Below the pieces are notes generated by a model that saw nothing but the letters and a program-made list of their open reading frames with translations, was not told the origin of the DNA and did not search any database. Source: Spirochaetaceae bacterium (GTDB lineage: Bacteria > Spirochaetota > Spirochaetia > Treponematales > Breznakiellaceae). From it: 8,922 bases of DNA. Positions within the stretch are counted from its first letter, which is position 1; each line of letters opens with the position of its first letter. The position numbers were made by a program, and so were the translations under genes. The stretch spans positions 1 to 8,922 of the forward strand of contig JAITGJ010000160.1 of the NCBI GenBank assembly GCA_031280705.1, given 5' to 3'. Positions 1 through 7,000 of this stretch are shown piece by piece.

Positions 1-693
1 GGGGGCGTTGCCGGGGGCGGCTGGTACAGCATGAGCCTTGACTACCACGGCTATATTATCGATTCGTCTTTTAACGGAAACATCACCGCCCGGGCAAAAC
101 ATTTCTGGACCTTTGTGGGCGGCGTGGCGGGCTGTATCGCCGGGCGTGGCTCAAAGATAGAGCGGTGTTACGCCACGGGGACGCTTTCCCTTGACGGGAC
201 AAGCAGCCCCTGGCCCTATATCGGCGGCGTAACGGGCTACAATTATTACGAGGCCCTGGTTTCCCAATGTTATTTTGAGGGGACGGTAGAAGGGAACAGC
301 CAGGCGGTTACCGGAGACCAGCAGGTTGACGGTGTTGGGGGCATAGCGCCTGAGGAATATACCGGGGGCGTTGCGGGGTACAACTCCAAAGGAGGCAGGA
401 TAGAAGACTGCTATTCCAGGGGGGAGGTCAAGGGCTACGCGATGGCCGGAGGCGTGGTGGGGCAGAATATAGCCAGCACGGTAAGCCGCTGTTATTCGGC
501 TGCGGCGGTTTCCCTTTTTTCGGGGAACGGTCAGAGCGGCGGCGTTATCGCGGGTAGTATGCCGGGGGACTGTTACGCCCTGTATGGGGTGGACCCTAAA
601 CCGGGGCAAAGCGCATTCGCGGGCTGGGACTTTGCCGATGTGTGGGAAATGGGCGGGGACGGGTATCCGCATCTGCGATGGGAGACGCCCTAG
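1..693 (+). CDS. GLUG-repeat surface protein, C-terminal part (5' end outside window)
   Basis: The reading frame is open from base 1 and ends at TAG (691-693), so only the C-terminal 230 residues are present. They consist of five to six glycine-rich repeats of the form GG(V/I)xGxN...I..CYs.G.V, seen as GGVAGC, GGVTGYN, GGVAGYN and GGVVGQN, each followed by CYATG, CYFEG, CYSRG or CYSAA. This is the GLUG motif pattern. The chain closes with a tryptophan-rich tail (ADVWEMGGDGYPHLRWE), a common ending of such proteins. GLUG proteins are usually large, secreted and surface-exposed, and are thought to form beta-helical stalks or adhesins. No enzymatic residues are visible. A first ATG at 31 is internal to the repeat frame and is probably not the start. 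The family call is firm; the biological role is inferred. Confidence 0.8.
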   Translation, partial: GGVAGGGWYSMSLDYHGYIIDSSFNGNITARAKHFWTFVGGVAGCIAGRGSKIERCYATGTLSLDGTSSPWPYIGGVTGYNYYEALVSQCYFEGTVEGNSQAVTGDQQVDGVGGIAPEEYTGGVAGYNSKGGRIEDCYSRGEVKGYAMAGGVVGQNIASTVSRCYSAAAVSLFSGNGQSGGVIAGSMPGDCYALYGVDPKPGQSAFAGWDFADVWEMGGDGYPHLRWETP

Positions 694-694
694 A

Positions 695-819
695 GCCTGT
701 GCAAATTGCGGATTTTTGCGGTCAATAGACCGCAAAAAATCCCGATTTTCGGGCTTTTTTGGAGCCTGCAAGGTAGATTTTGGCTTTTGTAACGCCAAAA
801 TTCCAGATTTTGAACAGGC
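695..819. repeat. Palindrome-rich intergenic element between convergent genes
   Basis: This element fills almost the whole gap between two convergent stop codons. Its outer ends are inverted: gcctgt at 695-700 and acaggc at 814-819, with imperfect similarity extending inward. Inside are a perfect 11-bp stem (713-723 with 728-738, loop aata), a terminator hairpin (described separately), and an 8-bp stem attttggc/gccaaaat (777-784 with 794-801). A further gcctg at 764-768 can pair with caggc at 815-819, so the right half is itself a hairpin. The arrangement looks like a compact dispersed palindromic repeat, but copy number cannot be judged from one window. Confidence 0.45.
734..760. terminator. 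Bidirectional rho-independent terminator
   Basis: Six A (734-739), then a cccga/tcggg stem (741-745 with 749-753, loop ttt), then six T (755-760). Read on either strand this gives a GC stem followed by a U tract, and the A and T tracts can extend the stem past one T-C mismatch. It lies between the stop of the GLUG gene on the + strand (693) and the stop of the 490-residue membrane protein on the - strand (822), where a shared terminator is expected. The GC stem is only 5 bp, so efficiency is uncertain. Confidence 0.65.
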
Positions 820-821
820 GC

Positions 822-2294
822 TTAGACCGGTTCTCCGCCCTCACTGTCGAAGATGATCCTGCCCGGCGCGGCGGCCGCAAGGTCAACGGTTGAGCGGTAC
901 GCTTCCAGGGCGCGCTTTTCCCGCTCCAGATCCGCGAAGGTGTAGCGGGTTTTTCCGTTTCCGTCCACGGTAATTTCCGGCGTCCAGACCACGCCGGCTT
1001 CTTTTATCACCTGATCCTGGGCGGCCGGGAGGTTCTTTGGGCGGCATTCGGCCGCCGCCGGGGAGAATTCCGCCGGGTCCACCCCGCCGGGGCTGTCCCA
1101 TATACGGACATAACTTTCCTTGCGGAAATTTTCGAACGTAATCTGTTCGTTGTCTTTTTTGAGGCGGAGAAAGCGGAGTCCCGGAATGAGCCAGAAAAGC
1201 ACCGAAAAAACAATCGGCACAAGGCCGAGGGCAATGGTGATGACCCCGAGCGGATCGCGCAGTAATTGTGCGGACATCACATAAACCACGCCGTAAAAAT
1301 ACGACGCCGCGTCAAACTGTTTTTGGGTTACGATTTCCCCAAAGCGGAGGGCGCTTGAAAAGAAATAGCCGCCGAACAGCAGATTCGCGGCGTTAATGAC
1401 GCTGAACCAGACGTTGAGCTTTTTCTCGTTGGAGGAAAAAAGCGCGGGCCGCTTCAGGGGACCGGACAGCGCGCCGCCAAAGGAACGGTCCTTTGTATCC
1501 GCGCGGCGGAGCAGTTCGTCAAAGCGATAGACAATGGTGCCCTCCCCGGTAACTTCCGGGCTCCCGCCAAACTCAACGCAGTAGGCGGTGATCCGTTCTT
1601 CGGCTTCCTGAAAAGAGTACCCCGTTATGGCGGCGAATTCCGGCATGGAAATGACCCCGCGCCGCGCCTGAATAAAGGCAATGACCGCCTTTTTTTCCTG
1701 TTCTTCCCCGCGGACGTTGGGGTCCCCGTCGCCGAACACGAATGAAAAGATGGCCCGGTGAAGGGGCCGCTTCCGGCTTTCCGCATAACGTCTGCCCGCG
1801 GGTTTAAGGAGTTCCGAATAAAACCAGATGCGGATAATCGTGTCGAAAATGCCCGATACGAAAAACGCGCCGCCGCCCCGCCGCCGGTCCCGGCCCGAAC
1901 CGCCCGCCACGGAAAGCATCAGTGTGCCCAGGGCGAGGAGCATAAACAGGGCGAAATACCCCACCAGCATTACCATGATCCAGACTTTGAAGAGGAGCGC
2001 CCCGGCGGCCTTGAGCCCCGTGCCCAAAGCGTAGAGCGCCCGTTCCGCGCGGGCCCGGAATCCCCGGTAACGGCTGGTGAATCCGTGAGGAAACGAATAG
2101 AGGATTTCCCCGGAAGCCGTAACCTGGAGCCGCCCGGAAAATTCATCCGCCGCGCGGGGCAGAAGTTCCCGCACGGTTTCAAGCGGCAGGGCGCTTTTTG
2201 CCACCGCGTCCGCCACGGTAACGCCGCGGGAGGCCCGCTTCAAAACCGAGGTAAGTTTCCGGTACGCTTCTCCCGTCCCGTTGTTTTCTGTCAT
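822..2294 (-). CDS. Membrane protein of unknown function with three winged-helix-like repeats
   Basis: 490 residues. I do not recognise a named family. Three similar soluble segments alternate with hydrophobic ones. The first (about residues 11-69) ends in GEILYSF, the second (about 198-262) in GTIVYRFDEL, and the third, more diverged (about 390-458), in GKTRYTFADLE. Each has a helix-rich stretch with a central G-V turn, then a Gly turn and a beta-like YxF ending, which resembles a winged-helix fold. Hydrophobic, probably transmembrane stretches lie at about 97-129, 296-316 and 330-371 (probably two), with a weaker one near 146-160. The gene starts at ATG 2294, inside the stop of the upstream Rrf2 gene (ATGA overlap), and has AAAAGGA at 2308-2302 with a 7-nt spacer. 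The pair is therefore almost certainly co-transcribed and coupled. It may be a membrane partner or target of the regulator; this is inference. It ends against the bidirectional terminator at 734-760. Confidence 0.7.
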   Translation of the reverse strand: MTENNGTGEAYRKLTSVLKRASRGVTVADAVAKSALPLETVRELLPRAADEFSGRLQVTASGEILYSFPHGFTSRYRGFRARAERALYALGTGLKAAGALLFKVWIMVMLVGYFALFMLLALGTLMLSVAGGSGRDRRRGGGAFFVSGIFDTIIRIWFYSELLKPAGRRYAESRKRPLHRAIFSFVFGDGDPNVRGEEQEKKAVIAFIQARRGVISMPEFAAITGYSFQEAEERITAYCVEFGGSPEVTGEGTIVYRFDELLRRADTKDRSFGGALSGPLKRPALFSSNEKKLNVWFSVINAANLLFGGYFFSSALRFGEIVTQKQFDAASYFYGVVYVMSAQLLRDPLGVITIALGLVPIVFSVLFWLIPGLRFLRLKKDNEQITFENFRKESYVRIWDSPGGVDPAEFSPAAAECRPKNLPAAQDQVIKEAGVVWTPEITVDGNGKTRYTFADLEREKRALEAYRSTVDLAAAAPGRIIFDSEGGEPV

Positions 2295-2758
2295 GGCGCG
2301 GTCCTTTTGTCGTCCTCTTCGCCGCCGCCGGCCGGGTCGAATACCCGGTGTTTTTCCATAATTTCGGCCAGCGTTACTTTGCTAAAATAATCGTTTATCA
2401 GTTTGGTTACATCGTTCCAGATGGAGTGGGCAAGGCAGGAGCCGATACGGTCACAATCCCGCGTTTGTTTGTCGCAGGCCACAAAATCAAGCTCCTCCCC
2501 GGCGGCGGCAAGAATATCCCGGATGGAAAGCTGATCCAGGGGCCGGGCAAAATAAAACCCGCCGCCGGGGCCGCGCACGGAAGTAACCAGTCCCGCCTTT
2601 CGCAGCTTGAAGAAAATTTGCTCAAGAAAAATCGAAGAGATATTTTCCTGTTCCGAGAGGACGCCTATGGAAACCGACATATTTTTATGGTCCTCTCCAA
2701 GCCGCGCCAGCGCCAGCGTTGCCCGGAGCGCGTATCTGCCGCGGGTTGTAATCCTCAT
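2291..2758 (-). CDS. Rrf2-family transcriptional regulator, probable Fe-S or redox sensor
   Basis: 155 residues, the usual length for the family. The N-terminus MRITTRGRYAL and the wing segment RGPGGGFYFARP are diagnostic of the Rrf2 winged-helix DNA-binding domain (about residues 1-75). Residues 95, 102 and 108 are cysteines (C-x6-C-x5-C) followed by LAHSIWNDV. These match the position of the [2Fe-2S] ligands in IscR-like members, where the following segment is also conserved. Rrf2 proteins bind DNA as dimers and respond to Fe-S status, NO, redox state or cysteine metabolites. The start chosen is ATG 2758, because AAGGGAGG (2770-2763) lies 4 nt upstream and the protein then begins exactly as family members do. 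A longer TTG-started frame to 2875 would translate the G tract and is less likely. The stop overlaps the start of the following membrane-protein gene (ATGA). No isc, suf or cysteine genes lie nearby, so the ligand cannot be assigned. Confidence 0.9.
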   Translation of the reverse strand: MRITTRGRYALRATLALARLGEDHKNMSVSIGVLSEQENISSIFLEQIFFKLRKAGLVTSVRGPGGGFYFARPLDQLSIRDILAAAGEELDFVACDKQTRDCDRIGSCLAHSIWNDVTKLINDYFSKVTLAEIMEKHRVFDPAGGGEEDDKRTAP

Positions 2759-2837
2759 CAAGCCTCCCTTGACGTTAAGTCTCTTTACGCGATGTATGGG
2801 CCCCATGGTACCGTATTTGGCCAAAAAGTAAAAGACG

Positions 2838-2875
2838 ATTATCCCCCCCCCCCCCGGGCGCGGGGAGCGGGTCAA
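2838..2875 (-). promoter_or_regulatory. Candidate Rrf2 promoter containing a homopolymeric G tract
   Basis: On the - strand, TTGACC (2875-2870) resembles a -35 box and GATAAT (2843-2838) a -10 box. Between them lie 26 nt, mostly a run of G that abuts the -10. That spacing is well above the usual 16-18 nt, so this promoter would be weak or off at the present tract length, unless the -10 is used without this -35. It sits about 80 nt upstream of the Rrf2 start codon. The boxes were identified by eye and no transcription start is known. Confidence 0.35.
2843..2855. repeat. 13-nt homopolymer tract (C on +, G on -)
   Basis: Thirteen uninterrupted C on the + strand, which is poly-G on the coding strand of the downstream Rrf2 operon. 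It is outside coding sequence and touches a -10-like box. Long G/C runs are slippage-prone. In Treponema pallidum, G tracts upstream of tpr genes are known to vary in length and alter expression. The run could also be miscounted by sequencing. Confidence 0.8.
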
Positions 2876-2922
2876 TCAGGCCGGCGCGGCCTCATTATGG
2901 ATGGCGCCCGCTGCCGTGGGCG

Positions 2923-3483
2923 CTATTCAAGAATCAGATAGTCGCTAAAGTAGAGTTTTTCGATTTGCCCGAGGCGGAGGAGGGCGTTAAACCGGGCCAG
3001 AAGTTCGGTCTTGACGGCGTCTTCCGGGGTTTCCCGGAGCCGCGCCGCGGAAAGGGAGCCGAAGTACGCCGCCGCCGCCGTGCGGAAGTCCCCGGCCCGC
3101 GCGGAAAGTTCACCGGAAAATTCCCTGTCGGAAGCGGGGTAGGGGAAGGCGATGGACACAATCACCGTGGCCGCTTCCGGCCCGGACGTAACGGCGCGGA
3201 CCTGGCCGGTCTCCGTAAAAACCCGTTCCCCGTTTTCCGTTTCGGCTGCGGGGGGAACGGGCGGGCGCAAAAGACCGTACAGGCTCCCCGCGGCAAGCAC
3301 AAGCGCGAGAAAAAGCGCAAGTCCAAGGAGCGCGCGCCAGATGACGACAAGGACGCGGGACGGTGTTTTTTTTGCGGAGCGTTCCGGAACGTTTTCCGCC
3401 GCGGCAGGGGGCGACGGGGCCGCGCCGCGCCGCGCCGCCTCCCGCCGCGCAAGGTTCGTTCGTAAGCGCGCATCATGTTCCAT
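2923..3483 (-). CDS. FliL-like flagellar basal-body-associated membrane protein
   Basis: 186 residues. A basic, Ala/Pro-rich cytoplasmic N-terminus (1-43) is followed by one strong transmembrane helix (about 44-72) and a Pro-rich linker. A C-terminal domain follows (about 88-186), ending EDAVKTELLARFNALLRLGQ then IEKLYFSDYLILE. That ending matches the FliL pattern, in which a helix with N..L..G is followed by a V/L-Y-F strand. FliL surrounds the stator ring of the flagellar motor in the inner membrane and supports torque. The topology and length fit, but no motA, motB, fliM or other flagellar gene is adjacent, so this may be a FliL paralogue rather than the main copy. GGAGG lies 12 nt before ATG 3483, an unusually long spacing, and there is no other methionine in the protein. 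An A8 run on the coding strand (3373-3366) encodes part of SAKKTPS. Confidence 0.65.
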   Translation of the reverse strand: MEHDARLRTNLARREAARRGAAPSPPAAAENVPERSAKKTPSRVLVVIWRALLGLALFLALVLAAGSLYGLLRPPVPPAAETENGERVFTETGQVRAVTSGPEAATVIVSIAFPYPASDREFSGELSARAGDFRTAAAAYFGSLSAARLRETPEDAVKTELLARFNALLRLGQIEKLYFSDYLILE

Positions 3484-3558
3484 ACCGGTATTATTCCTCC
3501 GCGCGTTTTTTTTTGCAATAATCCCGCCCGTAAATTATTCTTGACAAAGGAGGCTGTC
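3484..3558. promoter_or_regulatory. Divergent promoter region between FliL-like and cupin genes
   Basis: This 75-nt AT-rich gap must hold the start signals of both divergent genes. For the cupin (+), TTGCAA (3513-3518) and TATTCT (3536-3541) are 17 nt apart, but the implied start is very close to the ribosome binding site. For the FliL-like gene (-), TTGTCA (3546-3541) and GATTAT near 3522-3517 are about 18 nt apart. The two candidates overlap. A run of nine T lies at 3506-3514. The matches are weak (four of six at each -10). Confidence 0.3.
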
Positions 3559-3903
3559 ATGGTAATTCATCCAGACCGGATGCGGGCGGAAACCCGCGAA
3601 AATATGCGGGGCGGCGAGGGCGCCGTCAAATTGCTTCACTTTATTGAAGCGGAAACCGTACCCCACGTCAAAATGGCGGCGAACATGACGCTGGAGCCGG
3701 GAACCGGCATCGGGCCGCACGCGCATCATACGGAAACCGAAGTGTTTGTCTTTTTGGAAGGGAGCGGCGTGGTAAACGACGACGGAACGGAGGTCCCCGT
3801 TGCCAAAGGCGACGTGATGATCACCGGCGGCGGCGCGTCCCACCGCGTAAAAAATACGGGAAGCTCCCCGCTCGTTTTTAACGCCTTTATCATCAACAAT
3901 TGA
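3559..3903 (+). CDS. Small single-domain cupin protein
   Basis: 114 residues forming one cupin_2 beta-barrel. Motif 1 is visible as GPHAHHTETEVFVFLEGSG with candidate metal ligands His54, His56 and Glu61. Motif 2 is GDVMITGGGASHRVKN with His95. All four usual ligands are present, so metal binding is likely. The substrate cannot be told: small cupins of this type include sugar-isomerase-like proteins, oxygenases and binding proteins. The start is ATG 3559, because AAAGGAGG (3546-3553) lies 5 nt upstream; an in-frame ATG at 3475 overlaps the divergent gene and lacks such a site. It is probably a single-gene unit, divergent from the FliL-like gene and followed by a separate promoter for the kinase. 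Confidence 0.85.
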   Translation: MVIHPDRMRAETRENMRGGEGAVKLLHFIEAETVPHVKMAANMTLEPGTGIGPHAHHTETEVFVFLEGSGVVNDDGTEVPVAKGDVMITGGGASHRVKNTGSSPLVFNAFIINN

Positions 3904-3951
3904 GCGCCGTCCGGAAACCGCTCCGTTTTCGTGTTTGCCTTCCTGCTTTTG

Positions 3952-3960
3952 TGGTATATT
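3952..3960 (+). promoter_or_regulatory. Candidate extended -10 promoter for the hybrid kinase
   Basis: TGG followed by TATATT (3955-3960) fits an extended -10 element (TGn directly before a TATAAT-like hexamer). A poor -35 (TTTGCC, 3934-3939) lies 15 nt upstream. The implied start would give a leader of roughly 50 nt before the kinase ATG. Found by eye. Confidence 0.4.
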
Positions 3961-3975
3961 GTCATGAGCGTGTTA

Positions 3976-4004
3976 CGGCGGAAGTACGGGGCGGATTTCC
4001 GCCG
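3976..4004 (+). promoter_or_regulatory. Leader stem-loop next to the kinase ribosome binding site
   Basis: cggcggaa (3976-3983) can pair perfectly with ttccgccg (3997-4004), leaving a 13-nt loop. The right arm can instead form a tight local hairpin, ggcgga (3990-3995) with tccgcc (3998-4003). The two structures exclude each other. The GGAG of the ribosome binding site (4007-4010, 9 nt from ATG 4020) begins just after the right arm, so the fold could affect initiation. No known riboswitch was recognised. Confidence 0.35.
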
Positions 4005-4019
4005 GTGGAGTGATAATTT

Positions 4020-7000
4020 ATGAAAAATTTACAGCTTCGATCCCTGACGCTCCTTACCGGCATCGGGTTTATCGCAACCATAATCGCGGGAGTCGCGTTT
4101 TACGGGCGGTTCCGCGATCTGACCGTGGAGCACAGCAGAATAGCGAGCGAAACATTCACGCGGTATATTGACCGCCTGAATCAGGACACCCTCGGCGCGA
4201 TGGCGCGGTATGTTGAACAGAAATTTCCCGTTTTACGGGACCGGGAACGCCTCAGGCGGGAAGCCGGAACGGACTGGTTTTGGGACCAGTCCCGGGAACT
4301 GACGCTCCTCGCGCGTTCTTTCAATATCGCGTATATTTATTACATCGAAAAAACCCCGGACGGCTATGTGTTTTTGATGTCGTCGGAGATCCGGCGGGAT
4401 TACCAGGCCGAATTGCTGGGCGCGCCGGTCTGGACGGGAAGCGCCCCCGCCTTTATCGACGAGGCATGGGAATCCGGACAGCTTACCTATTCCCCGGAAC
4501 CTACCATCAACCACTGGGGCTGGCTGATTTCGGCGGAACTGCCCATTATTGCCGATGGAAATGTCGTTGGTATTTTGGGCGTCGATTATGACGTATCCAC
4601 GTTCCTGGAGCCCCTGCGGGAAAGCCAGTTGTCCATCAGCGGCCGTCAAAGCCTTTTGCTCGACCGGATGCAGCGGGTGCTCATCGCCTTTATCGCGGTA
4701 ATCACTGTTGTAATGTGCATCCAGATGGTGCTTGATTATAAAACGGTGCTGGTGCCGCTCCGTTCAATGGAAGCGATTGAGCGCACGCGCGTCATGATGG
4801 ACGCGACGCCCATCGCCTGCTCCATCTGGGACGAAAACTGCGTGATGATCGACTGTAACAATGAATCGCTGCGCGTGCTTGGGCTTTCCAAGAAATCGGA
4901 TTATATTAATCATTTTTATGATCTCTGTCCTGAATACCAGCAGGACGGAACGGCTACCCGCGAAAAGACGGTGGAAAAAATACGCGCGGCGCTGGCAAGC
5001 GGGAGAGAACGTTTTGAGTGGATGCACCGTACCGCTTCGGGAGAACCGCTGCCGGTGGAAATAACGCTGGTGCGGGTTCCCTGGAAGGACAGCTACCGCA
5101 TCGCCGCCTATTTTCACGACCTGCGCGAAATAAGGGCAAAGGAACAGGCCGCGTTCGAAAGCGAAGAGCGCATGAAGGCGATGCTCGACACCATGTCCTT
5201 TGCCTGTTATTTTTTCAACGAAGAGTGCGAAGTGCTTGACTGTAACCAGCGGGCGGTGGAACTGTACGGCTGCACGGACAAAGAGATGCTGCTCGAAAAT
5301 TTTTACAACCTTTCGCCGGAATTTCAGCCCGACGGCAGCCAGAGCGCCGATCAGGCAAAGGCGCACATACGCCGCGCTTTCCACGAAGGGAAAAATATTT
5401 TCAACTGGGAACATCTGCGGCCGGACCGGACCACGCTGCCGGTGGAAGTAACGCTGATACGCATAAAATGGAAAGACGGAAACCGTGTTGTCGCATACGC
5501 CCGTGATTTAAGCGAACTGATGGATACGCGGGAAAATCTCGTGCGCCTCGCGTCCATCGCGGAAAGCTCCCCCAGCATTATTCTGTACCTCGGCGAGGAG
5601 GGCAATATCGAATACCTTAACCCGGCGGCCTCCGAAATTTCGGGGTTTTCGACCGGGGAACTGCTCGGAGGCGGACTCCGGCTCATTTTTTCCGAAAAGG
5701 ATTTACAGCGCCTCAATCAGGGCTATATTGTCGCCGCGCAGCAAAAACGCGTCGTAAAATTTGAAATGAACGTAAAAACGCGCGGCGGACAGATACGTGA
5801 TTTTTCGTTTTCAGCCTTTTCTACCCGCCTGCCCAGCGGAAAATTGGGCGTGGGGCTGCTTGGCCGGGACATCAGCGAACTGAAACAGATACAGCGGGAT
5901 TTGGTTGCGGCCAACGAACAGACCGAGCGCGCCCTGACGCGGGAAGCTTTTTACAACAAGGCAAAAACCGATTTTTTAAGCCGCGTAAGCCACGAAATGC
6001 GCACCCCCCTCAACGCCATTATCGGCGTAACGCGCATGGCGAAAAAAAGCGCCGGAAAGGAACAGGAGCCGTATTTCAGCAAAATCGGGGAAGCATCGGA
6101 ATATCTGCTCAACATGGTAAATGACATTCTTGACATGACCGGCATTGATACGGGCGAATTTGTTTTTTCGTCATATGCGTTCAATTTTGAAAAAACAACG
6201 CGGCAGATTATCGACGCCATAACGCCCAAGGCTGATGTTAAAGAACAGCGTTTTATTACGGAGATTGATCCCGCCATTCCGCCCGTGCTGATAAGCGATG
6301 AGCGGCGGCTTCGCCAGATTTTTGTCAAACTGCTTTCCAACGCGGTACAGTTTACCCCGGAAAAGGGAACCATACGGTTCTCCGCGCGCCTTGTGGAGCA
6401 GGCGGAACATGAATGCGCCGTTCATTTTGAGGTGGGCGATAACGGCATCGGCATTCCAAAGGAAGCGCAGGAACGCCTGTGGGAAGCGTTTGAGCAGGCG
6501 GACAACAGCATTACCCGCGAGCACGGCGGCATCGGGCTCAGTCTTTCGCTGATAAAGCGTATCGTCCGCATGATGAACGGCGATATCCGGGTTGAGTCGG
6601 AGCCGGGCAGGGGAGCGCTGTTTGTGTGCAATCTCCGGCTGGGCATTGAGCGCTCCCTCCCGGAACGTGAAAGGCCCGCGCCCGGGACGGGCGTGTTTGA
6701 TCTTTCCGGACGGCGAATCCTCGTGGTGGATGATGTCGATATCAACCGGGATATTGTCTTCGCGCTTTTGGAGGATTCAGGCGCGGCCTACGACGGCGCG
6801 CGGGACGGCGCGGAGGCGGTCCGTATGTTTTCCCAAAGCAAATATGATGTGGTGCTGATGGATATCCACATGCCGGGCATGGACGGCCTTGACGCGACAC
6901 GGGGAATCCGCGCGCTCGATCTGCCCTGGGCCGCATCCACGCCGGTACTTTCCCTGTCGGCGGACAGCAGCGCGGAAATACAGGAACGCGGACGCGCGGC

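Noticed and set aside
151..798. Long - strand frame antisense to the GLUG gene
   Set aside because: It lies opposite a clear repeat protein, has no recognisable domains and runs through the terminator region; a composition shadow.
584..856. + strand frame crossing the GLUG stop and the intergenic element
   Set aside because: It overlaps the GLUG coding end in another frame and translates palindromic terminator sequence; no ribosome binding site seen.
1758..2390. + strand frame of 210 codons opposite the membrane protein
   Set aside because: Arg/Pro/Gly-rich composition typical of a GC-rich antisense frame; the - strand has coherent helices, repeats and operon coupling.
2759..2875. N-terminal extension of the Rrf2 gene from a TTG at 2875
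   Set aside because: It would translate the G tract as glycines. The ATG at 2758 has a strong ribosome binding site and gives the standard family N-terminus.
2348..2941. + strand frame opposite the Rrf2 gene
   Set aside because: The opposite strand encodes an unmistakable Rrf2 protein, and this frame reads through the homopolymer.
3366..3373. T8 run (A8 on coding strand) in the FliL-like gene as a slippage site
   Set aside because: Short, encodes ordinary lysines, and runs of this length are frequent; no evidence of frame alteration.
2965..3465. + strand frame of 166 codons opposite the FliL-like gene
   Set aside because: Low-complexity Arg/Gly-rich antisense product; the - strand has a clear transmembrane helix and FliL C-terminus.
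3475..3558. Extended start of the cupin gene at 3475
   Set aside because: It would overlap the divergent gene start and lacks a ribosome binding site; AAAGGAGG favours 3559.
4764..5414. - strand frame of 216 codons inside the kinase
   Set aside because: Antisense to the first two PAS domains, which are clearly coding on the + strand.
5951..6373. - strand frame of 140 codons inside the kinase
   Set aside because: Antisense to HisKA/HATPase, whose catalytic motifs are intact on the + strand.
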